A stretch of 64,000 nt of DNA. Source: an uncultured Myxococcales bacterium (GTDB taxonomy: Bacteria > Myxococcota_A > UBA9042). Both the position numbers and the translations under genes were made by a program. Shown in pieces: positions 55,028-61,726 of the stretch. Under the pieces are notes generated by a model. The model searched no databases, was not told where the DNA came from, and saw nothing but the letters and a program-made list of their open reading frames with translations. Position 1 is the stretch's first letter. Each line of letters opens with the position of its first letter. Location: contig CAIMLR010000047.1 of the NCBI GenBank assembly GCA_903842345.1, positions 124,001 through 188,000 of the forward strand, read 5' to 3'.

Positions 55028-56167
55028 TCAGCCCGGAAGGCCGTCGCGGCGCGGTTGGGTCAGGATCGGCCAGTACACTGCGGCGAAAATTCCGTAGCCA
55101 ACCGACCACAGGATGCCGGAGAGAACCACCGCGTGCGGATGCGCGACCGCAACGCGCAGCAGCGCACCGGCGATCACGAGGACGTACGCGAGCACGGTCG
55201 CGCGCGAGACAACCAGCGGCCGCCCCGCGTGGCCCAGCGCCGCCCGCGACGCCACGGCGAGGATCATCACGCCAATCGCACCGGCGGTCAGCGCGTGCAG
55301 CGCGGCAAAATAGCCAATCGGCCCGCCCAGATCCGCGACGCCCTTGAGCGCCAGGCCCAGCGGCACGAACGCGTACCCCGCGTGCAGGATCCACACGATG
55401 GGCAGGTGCCGCGTCTGCCACGTGCGCCACAGGGTCATGCGCGCGCCCAGCACGACCGCCGCGAACAGCGCCGCGATGCCGCTCACTTGCGACATGGGCA
55501 CGGCCAATTCCGTCACCGCTACCGCCAGCGCCGCCGGGACCGCGAGGATGTCCAGCCAACGCGGCGTATGGCACTCGTGGTTCGGGTCGCCCGCCATCTT
55601 CAGCGCGTTGCGGGTGAACGTCGGCACGATGCGTCCGGCGATGAGCGCGATCAGCGTCGTCACCACGTAGGCAGCGACCCGGAGCGCGAGGCTCGGTGAG
55701 CCAAAATGGAACAGCGCGTTCAAGCCCGCCAGCGCGAGCAGGATGAAGGGAACGCCGTAGTTGCGGCGGTTGCGCGCGCGGAAGATTGGCCAGGCCATGA
55801 AGCCGGCGAAGGTCGGCAGGAAGAGCAGATCGAGGAGCGAGAAGCCGGGCAGCCACATCGCCACGCGCCCCAGGAGCCACAGCGCGACGAGAAACGCGAC
55901 GCGCGGGCCTTGATGCGGGCGGGAATCCGTCCACTTTGGCACTGCGGCGAGCAGGAAGCCGGCGATTGCGGCGACCGCGAAACCAAAGACCATCTCGTGA
56001 CCATGCCAGGTGGAAATGAGCGGCAGGTAGCCGCGCCAGGCGAGCAGCCACATGGGAAGCGCGAAAGCGGCGTAAAGGCCGGCCAGCAGGAAGAACGGCC
56101 GGTGGCCCGCGGCGAGCAGGATGGGGCCGCGGTACGTCTCACTCGTGGGCCCAAGGGGAATTGGCAT
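55028..56167 (-). CDS. nnrS: NnrS-family heme/copper membrane protein
   Basis: A 379-residue integral membrane protein with about twelve short hydrophobic segments. GHRPFFLLAGLYAAFALPMW near the start, WHGHEMVFGFAVAAIAGFLL and the repeated His within helices are characteristic of NnrS, a heme- and copper-containing protein linked to nitric oxide stress and denitrification in other bacteria. ATG 56167 fits the family start. No NO-reductase or NnrR-type regulator is in the window, so the role here may be NO tolerance only (inference). Confidence 0.88.
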   Translation of the reverse strand: MPIPLGPTSETYRGPILLAAGHRPFFLLAGLYAAFALPMWLLAWRGYLPLISTWHGHEMVFGFAVAAIAGFLLAAVPKWTDSRPHQGPRVAFLVALWLLGRVAMWLPGFSLLDLLFLPTFAGFMAWPIFRARNRRNYGVPFILLALAGLNALFHFGSPSLALRVAAYVVTTLIALIAGRIVPTFTRNALKMAGDPNHECHTPRWLDILAVPAALAVAVTELAVPMSQVSGIAALFAAVVLGARMTLWRTWQTRHLPIVWILHAGYAFVPLGLALKGVADLGGPIGYFAALHALTAGAIGVMILAVASRAALGHAGRPLVVSRATVLAYVLVIAGALLRVAVAHPHAVVLSGILWSVGYGIFAAVYWPILTQPRRDGLPG

Positions 56168-56251
56168 GGTCTGGCTGCGCTGCTGTGGCCGGGATGGCAA
56201 GCGGACTTTGCGCTCGCAGACCGGGTGGGTCAATGCGATCGGCAGGATGCC

Positions 56252-57514
56252 TTAGAACAGCGAGGCAAATAGTGCCAGCGCACACACCGCCATCACTGCG
56301 AACGTCACCATCAGCATGATGCGCGACATCCTGCCGCTGACCTGCTTGCCCATGATGTGGCGATCGTTGGCGATGCGCGAGATGAGGAAGACCAGCGGTA
56401 CGGCGACGACGCCGTTGAGCACGGCGGCGAAAACGAGGCTGCGCATCGGGTTGATGCCGAGGAGCGTGATGGCCAGGCCGATGGCGATGGAGGCGATGAT
56501 GACGCCGTAGAAGCCAGGCGCCTCGTGCGGTTTCTTGTCGAGGCCCTGGCTCCAGCCGAACGCCTCGCTGACGGCGTAGGATGCCGATCCCGCGAGCACC
56601 GGGATCCCGAGCAGGCCCATGCCGACAACGCCGAGCGCGAACAAGCCCTTGGCCCACGTGCCGGCGTGCGGAAACGTCTGGACCAGCGGCTCCAGCGCTT
56701 TGGCGGCATCCGCGGCCGTCGCGATGTTGGTCACGCCATTGGCATGCAGCACGGTCGCGGTCGTCACCATCATGAACCAGCTGCCCATTTGCGAGACGCC
56801 CATGCCCACGGCGTTGTCCGTGCGCAGCTGGCGGATCGTGCGGCGCTTGTGGTGGTTCTTGTCGGCGTAGTCGCGCTCTTCGACTTCCTCCGCGGCCTGC
56901 CAGAAGAACATGTACGGGCTGATTGTCGTGCCGAGGATGCCGACGATGACGTAGAGATAAGCCGTGTCAAACTGCAGGCGCGGCACGAACGTCGCCTCCA
57001 GAATCTCCCCCCAAGGCTCGTGGACCAGCAGCGCCGTCGCGACGTAGGACAGCAGCGCGAGCGCCAGAAGCTTGAGGAATTTTGCGTACTGGTGGTAGCC
57101 GATGAAGATCTCCAGCAGCAGCACGATGATCGTGAAAAGCACGCTCAGCACCGCCGTGGGCAGCGGAATCAGCAGCGCGAGCGACTCGCCCACCGCGGCA
57201 ATGTCCGCGGCGATGTTGATGGTGTTGGCGATGACGACGAGCGCGACGACGCCGTACAGCACCTTGCGCGAGTACCGCCGCGCCGTGGCCTGCGCGAGCC
57301 CCTCGCCCGTGACGCGACCGATCCGCGCGGCCGCTTCCTGCACCGCGACCATCAGCGGCAGGCACAGGGTCAGCGTCCAGAGTTGGCCATAGCCAAAAGC
57401 CGCGCCTGCTTGCGAATACGTGGCAATGCCGGACGGATCATCGTCCGCGGCACCCGTGATGAGTCCTGGCCCCAGTCCGCTCAGCCATTTGGATAGCTTG
57501 GATTTCTTGGCCAC
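56252..57514 (-). CDS. Nramp-superfamily divalent metal transporter, DDPSG subtype
   Basis: A 420-residue membrane protein with about eleven helices. The first helix carries TGAADDDPSGIATYSQAGAA where classical Mn/Fe Nramps have DPGN, placing it in the divergent DPSG branch, some of whose members move Mg or have other substrates. Helix 6 reads NAVGMGVSQMGSWFM without the selectivity Met of classical Nramps in the usual A-M-P/V context. The track start is TTG 57526; GTG 57514 (MAKKSKLSKWL) after AGG is at least as likely and is used here. Its substrate is undecided. Confidence 0.82.
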   Translation of the reverse strand: MAKKSKLSKWLSGLGPGLITGAADDDPSGIATYSQAGAAFGYGQLWTLTLCLPLMVAVQEAAARIGRVTGEGLAQATARRYSRKVLYGVVALVVIANTINIAADIAAVGESLALLIPLPTAVLSVLFTIIVLLLEIFIGYHQYAKFLKLLALALLSYVATALLVHEPWGEILEATFVPRLQFDTAYLYVIVGILGTTISPYMFFWQAAEEVEERDYADKNHHKRRTIRQLRTDNAVGMGVSQMGSWFMMVTTATVLHANGVTNIATAADAAKALEPLVQTFPHAGTWAKGLFALGVVGMGLLGIPVLAGSASYAVSEAFGWSQGLDKKPHEAPGFYGVIIASIAIGLAITLLGINPMRSLVFAAVLNGVVAVPLVFLISRIANDRHIMGKQVSGRMSRIMLMVTFAVMAVCALALFASLF

Positions 57515-57621
57515 GGGAACCTGCAAACGGCTTGCGCAGCGCTGAATTGGAGCACCTACGAGCCAGCTTCAATGTGGCCTGCAGGCCCCTTTCCGTCAAG
57601 GGCTGGACGGCGCGCTGCACA

Positions 57622-58344
57622 TTACGCAACAGATTCTGGCGACGGGCCAAAGACGCGGCGATAGAGCACGCCGTTGGCAATGACAAACGTCGGCAGCGCC
57701 CAGATGAGGCCGAGGCCGAGCGGAATGCAGCTCGCGATGAACATCAGGCCGGTCAGGAGAAAGTAGCCAAAGAACTTCCACCACTTGTGGCCAACCGACT
57801 TGCGGCACGTCTCCATGGCGTCCCAAGGCTGCAGCCCGTGATCGGCCACCAGCAGCGGCGCGAACGTATAGCTGATGGCGAGGTAAACGCCCGGCAGCAG
57901 GAGCGCCATGAAACCGAGGATGATCGCGAGGTAGACAAGCACCTGCACAATCACGAGCTGCACGTTGTACGGGCTGAGATAGCGGAATACGTCGCTCGCC
58001 GTGATGGTCTCCCCGGCGGCGCGGCGCACGCCCATCTTGAAGAGCCCGATGTACAGCGGTCCGGTGATGGGCAGGATCAGGAGGCCGCCAAAGATCTGCG
58101 AAGCTTGGCCGTTGCCGAGCAGCGCCTTTTGCACCATGCCGCCAATGACGGAGATGAAGCCGATGAAGAGGATGGCGCCCCAGAATGCGCCCTTCGCGCC
58201 AGCGGTTTTTTCCCACGCCTCAGCGAAAATTTCGTTGACGGTGAAGTCGTACTCGCCGTTCAACGCGCCGTCCAGCGAGCCCGCGCCGGTCTGCGGCGTG
58301 AAGCTGGGCGGCTGATAGCCTGGCGTCTGGTATGGATTGGACAT
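57622..58344 (-). CDS. Small polytopic membrane protein with soluble N-terminus
   Basis: A 240-residue protein. ATG 58344 follows GGGGG at an 8-nt spacing; upstream codons in the track are low-complexity and not used. A Pro/Gln-rich N-terminus (YQTPGYQPPSFTPQTG) precedes five or six hydrophobic helices with VAGF-like glycine-rich packing (FWGAILFIGFISVIGGM, LAIILGFMALLLPGVYLAI). HGLQPWDAMETCRKSVGHKW before the last pair of helices is a motif seen in DUF975 or glycerophosphodiesterase-membrane-domain-like proteins, where its role is unknown. It is divergent from the MFS gene. Confidence 0.7.
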   Translation of the reverse strand: MSNPYQTPGYQPPSFTPQTGAGSLDGALNGEYDFTVNEIFAEAWEKTAGAKGAFWGAILFIGFISVIGGMVQKALLGNGQASQIFGGLLILPITGPLYIGLFKMGVRRAAGETITASDVFRYLSPYNVQLVIVQVLVYLAIILGFMALLLPGVYLAISYTFAPLLVADHGLQPWDAMETCRKSVGHKWWKFFGYFLLTGLMFIASCIPLGLGLIWALPTFVIANGVLYRRVFGPSPESVA

Positions 58345-58504
58345 GATGGCGCCCCCTTGGTGTGCGGCAACTCTGCGCGCGCTGCTGCGGCGGGTCAAGG
58401 CCCGGGCGCGGCGTGCGCTCGGCAGTACACGCTCGCGGTGCCGGGCCAAAATGCCCGCAGTCCGCCCGTGTTCAAAAAAGGTCAGCCTGTGTAGCATCGC
58501 CACC

Positions 58505-59752
58505 ATGGACAGCAACGCGCCCATTGTCGACTTGCCCGCTTCCGCCCGCTGGCGCGCGTACGCCATCAGCGTGCTGGGCTGGATGTTTGACTTCTACGAC
58601 CTCGTGGTCTTCGCCTACCTCGCCCGCGCCATCGGCAAGGACTGGCACTGGGGCGCGGACTTCAACCGCAACAAGGCGCTGCTCGTCGGCATCACGCTCG
58701 CGGCATCGGGGATTGGCGGCATCGTCTTTGGCGGCCTCGCCGACCGCTTTGGCCGGCGCAGCGTCATGGCGTGGACCATCCTCATCTACTCGCTGAGCAC
58801 GGGCTTGTGCGGCCTCGCGCCCAACATCGTGTGGCTCGCGTGCCTGCGCGCGGTCACGGGCTTGGGCGTGGGCGGCGAGTGGGCGACCGGGCACGCGCTC
58901 ATGGCCGAGATTTTCCCCAAGGAAATGCACGGTCGCGCCGCGGCCTTCCTGCAGGCTGGCGAGCCCGTCGGCGTCGCACTTGCCGTCATTGCCGGCCTGT
59001 GGCTGGAGCCGCGCGTCGGGTGGCGCACCGTGTTCTTCATCTCCGCCCTGCCCGCCTTCCTGGTGCTGCTGGTGCGCCGCCATACGCCCGAGTCGCCGCT
59101 GTGGCTGGCGCGTCCCAAGCGCGCGTTTCTCGCGCCGTACAAGATCCTGATGCGCGACCATTGGCGGCCGGCGCTGCAGGGCTGGGTGCTGGGCTGTTCC
59201 AAGCTGGGCACGTACTGGCTGACGTACATTTGGCTGCCGGAATACTTCATGGAGCTGGAGCAGAGCGGCCACGCCAACGCGCATTTCTCGGCCATCCGCA
59301 TCCAGTTCATCCTGGTTGCGCAAGGCGGCCAGCTGCTGGGGATGCTCATCTTTGGCTACGTCTCCGACCACTTTGGCCGCCGTCCCGCGTTCACCGTCTA
59401 TTCGCTGCTGACCGCGGGCGGGCTGTTTGCGCTCTCGCAATTTGGCGACCAGATGCTGGCCAACCCGCAGTGGTTCTGGCCGGCGATGGCCGCGGTAGGC
59501 TTTGGCTCGGGCTGTACGGCGGGCTTTGGCGCGCTGCTGGCCGAGCTGTTCCCCACCGAGATCCGCAACACGGCGATGGGCGCGGTCTACAACATGGCGC
59601 GCGCGTTCCAGTTTGTGACGCAGATGGCGATGGCAGCGATTGCGGCGTACGCCGGGATTGCCCAGGGGCTGCTGCTGGCGATGGGATTCGCGCTGGTGAC
59701 GGCGACCTGGGTGTGGACGTTCCGGGAGACGAAGGGCGAGGCTTTGGCGTAG
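58505..59752 (+). CDS. MFS transporter, metabolite:H+ / sialate-shikimate-like group
   Basis: A 415-residue, twelve-helix carrier. ATG 58505 gives the normal start. WMFDFYDLVVFAYLA is the TM1 motif with the essential Asp of the metabolite:H+ symporter and aromatic acid:H+ symporter families, GGLADRFGRRSVM the loop 2-3 motif, GEWATGHALMAEIFPKEMHG the loop 4-5 region and GYVSDHFGRRPAF its C-terminal repeat. Import of a carboxylic or aromatic acid is likely; the substrate is not shown. Its end converges with the restriction/TOPRIM island. Confidence 0.87.
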   Translation: MDSNAPIVDLPASARWRAYAISVLGWMFDFYDLVVFAYLARAIGKDWHWGADFNRNKALLVGITLAASGIGGIVFGGLADRFGRRSVMAWTILIYSLSTGLCGLAPNIVWLACLRAVTGLGVGGEWATGHALMAEIFPKEMHGRAAAFLQAGEPVGVALAVIAGLWLEPRVGWRTVFFISALPAFLVLLVRRHTPESPLWLARPKRAFLAPYKILMRDHWRPALQGWVLGCSKLGTYWLTYIWLPEYFMELEQSGHANAHFSAIRIQFILVAQGGQLLGMLIFGYVSDHFGRRPAFTVYSLLTAGGLFALSQFGDQMLANPQWFWPAMAAVGFGSGCTAGFGALLAELFPTEIRNTAMGAVYNMARAFQFVTQMAMAAIAAYAGIAQGLLLAMGFALVTATWVWTFRETKGEALA

Positions 59753-59920
59753 GGGCGGGATCGGGCGCAGGATCGGGCGCGGGATCAGGTTTCGGAACGC
59801 TTACGTACGTGGCGGCGGCGCGGGAGACGGCGTGCGGCGCGCTGCGGGTAGCTCACGGCGGGGAGTTGCGCGCTTCCGCGCGCGGGCGGAGACGCCGACG
59901 ATGGCATGATCCGGTGGCGA

Positions 59921-59972
59921 CCCCGGAGAGAACTCCCGGGCTGCGGTTCAAGATGTCCGCGTGAAGGCGGAC
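59921..59972. repeat. Dispersed double-hairpin repeat, copy 2
   Basis: The first hairpin is CCCCGGAG-AGAA-CTCCCGGG (seven of eight pairs) and the second GTCCGCGTGAAGGCGGAC (perfect 6-bp arms). The linker again ends TTCAAGAT. It matches copy 1 at 24 of 26 positions in the second half; the two differing bases fall in the loop of the hairpin, which keeps its arms intact. Confidence 0.7.
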
Positions 59973-60079
59973 TCGCGCGGTCAGCACGCCAGCCGCGTTG
60001 GTGAGGTGATTGGGTGGGCGATGGGCGGCGTGGAGGCGGGCCCGAGCGCACTCGTTCAAACCACATGCGGGCCAGTTGA

Positions 60080-60108
60080 CGATCGCGGCGTTCAAGTTCC
60101 CGCGATCG
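60080..60108 (-). terminator. Possible transcription-end hairpin after the TOPRIM-like gene
   Basis: CGATCGCGG and CCGCGATCG flank 11 bases. The stem begins about 24 bases past the minus-strand stop. No T-run follows on either strand, so factor-independent termination is not demonstrated. Confidence 0.35.
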
Positions 60109-60131
60109 CATACGCCCCGCGCGGCATCCAG

Positions 60132-60713
60132 CTAGCTTGCGCCCGGCACAGTCAAAGCCCGCACGCGCTGAATCCATGTTCGAAACGACTTGGCATCTTT
60201 CGGCAGCTTCCGTTCGTCAAGCGACTCGAACGCCGCGACCTTTTCAGCCGTCGTCCGCAACTGGTGACGCTGCTCCAAGCGCAGCTTCGGGTGCCGATGC
60301 GTTTCTGACTTGGCCTCGCCCTTGGCCGCAAGGACCCACGCTTCCAGCGCTTCCGTGGCGACGCCGCCCGCCACACGCAGTTCGGCGAACGTTAGCGTGG
60401 CTTTGTCGATCGCGGCGAGGATCATCCGCTCACGTTCGACGTCTTCATCTCGATCTCGCACGAAGACCAGCGCGCCACACTTCGTCTCGCTGGCTTCAAG
60501 CGCGAGTCCGAGGACGTTGCGCTCCTCCGGGTTGCGGTGGTCGCCGGCCTTGAACTTCTTGATGTCCTTCCAACGCCGCGACCGTACGACCATAAGCCGG
60601 TCGCCACCGATCTTCCGGATCAGGACCTGAACAGCCCCATCGTGCTGATCCGGCCTGCCAATGTCGTTCGGTCCTTCGCCGCCGACGCACACGCGAATCG
60701 GCTCCGCACTCAT
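60132..60713 (-). CDS. TOPRIM-like protein, DUF4276-type
   Basis: A 193-residue soluble protein. CVGGEGPNDIG has the E of a TOPRIM fold, VFVRDRDEDVERE supplies the DxD-like acidic pair, and GGVATEALEAWVLA recalls the (I/L)EAW(L)LAD motif of DUF4276 proteins. If these are metal ligands, the protein may cut or bind nucleic acid. Its ATG overlaps the stop of the ATPase gene (ATGA), so the two should be made together. This ATPase-plus-TOPRIM arrangement recalls a split OLD nuclease or PARIS (AriA/AriB), but assignment to a named system is not justified. Confidence 0.65.
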   Translation of the reverse strand: MSAEPIRVCVGGEGPNDIGRPDQHDGAVQVLIRKIGGDRLMVVRSRRWKDIKKFKAGDHRNPEERNVLGLALEASETKCGALVFVRDRDEDVERERMILAAIDKATLTFAELRVAGGVATEALEAWVLAAKGEAKSETHRHPKLRLEQRHQLRTTAEKVAAFESLDERKLPKDAKSFRTWIQRVRALTVPGAS

Positions 60714-61630
60714 GCAGCCCCTCCATTCAGCAGCGGGGCTTCATCCTTGCCGTTGGCATAGCTCAACCACAGTTCCCCGAGCGCGTAGACCTTGGCCCGT
60801 TCCGCGAAGTTGGGCGTGGCTGCGATCGGCGTGACTTTGGTGCCCTCAGCTTCGGTGCGGGTGACGATCGAGACTTCGTCGGGCTGGAGCTCGTTGATGA
60901 CGAGCGGGCTGTGGGTCGTGAGGATGACCTGGATGCCGCGCTTGGTGAGTTCACGCAACATGCCGATGACTTCGGCCACACGCGCGGGGTGCAGGCCGTT
61001 CTCGGGTTCTTCAACGAGCACGACGCCGGCCTTGCAGACTTCGCAAAGTGCGGCATAGGCGAGGTAGAGGAGCAAACCCTCGGACATTTCTTGGGCACCG
61101 ACCTCCTGGCCATTTTTGAGCTTGGCACCGAGCGTTTTCTGCCCGTTCTGGACCGGCAGCCGGATGTTGACCACCGATGGAAAGAGCTCACGCACCGACT
61201 GATTGATGCGCGCAAAGGTGTCGTCGCCCCGGTTGAGAATCGCGTCATAGATCCCGGCGATTTCGCTCCCACGGTCCGAAGGAAACACATCGACGGTGCG
61301 TGTGTCCAGCAAGCTGGAGCGCTGTTTCAACTGCTCGACATCGAAGCGGACCAGCCGGACGGAATCTGCTTTGCCATCTGGACTCTGGCCAACTACGCGG
61401 AGCACGCAGCCGTTGGCCGTTGTGGCTGATTTCAGGGCGTAGTCGCCTGTCGTCTCTGAGGAGCGCATGACCTTCGGCTGGAATACCCGGCCCTCCAGCA
61501 GGTCACGCAACGCCCGCAATAACGTGCTCTTGCCGCTATCGTTCGGCCCGATGAGCGCATGCAGCGGCGTCAGCTTGAGCGTCGCATCCTTCACGCAGCC
61601 ATAGTTCTGAATCTGGAATTCGCTGATCAC
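60710..61630 (-). CDS. AAA/ABC-type ATPase of the RecF/OLD-like group
   Basis: A 306-residue ATPase starting at GTG 61630 behind AGGAGA. FQIQNYGCVKDATLKL and ALIGPNDSGKSTLLRAL (Walker A 28-36) are the standard SMC/RecF/OLD N-terminus. MSEGLLLYLAYAAL sits in the ABC-signature place, VVLVEEPENGLHP is Walker B with the catalytic Glu, and LTTHSPLVINEL the His switch. The insert between the two halves is short, so no coiled-coil arm is present. It has no own nuclease domain; the overlapping TOPRIM-like gene probably supplies it. Confidence 0.85.
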   Translation of the reverse strand: MISEFQIQNYGCVKDATLKLTPLHALIGPNDSGKSTLLRALRDLLEGRVFQPKVMRSSETTGDYALKSATTANGCVLRVVGQSPDGKADSVRLVRFDVEQLKQRSSLLDTRTVDVFPSDRGSEIAGIYDAILNRGDDTFARINQSVRELFPSVVNIRLPVQNGQKTLGAKLKNGQEVGAQEMSEGLLLYLAYAALCEVCKAGVVLVEEPENGLHPARVAEVIGMLRELTKRGIQVILTTHSPLVINELQPDEVSIVTRTEAEGTKVTPIAATPNFAERAKVYALGELWLSYANGKDEAPLLNGGAA

Positions 61631-61726
61631 GAGGGTCTCCTGGCGGCTGGCGAATCAAGCGCCACACGCGCCGCAGTCTCGCGCCGGTTGGCGGTGGAAT
61701 CAACATTCTGGGCAGGCACGGCCGCG

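Larger units (their letters stand above)
59753..60131. other. Repeat-containing boundary of the defence-type island
   Basis: No gene is evident between the convergent ends of the MFS and TOPRIM-like genes. The stretch begins with a GC-rich simple sequence (GATCGGGCGCAGGATCGGGC-type repeats, 59759-59786), contains copy 2 of the double-hairpin repeat and a perfect 9-bp-arm hairpin at 60080-60108. It marks the passage from housekeeping genes to the island. Confidence 0.6.
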
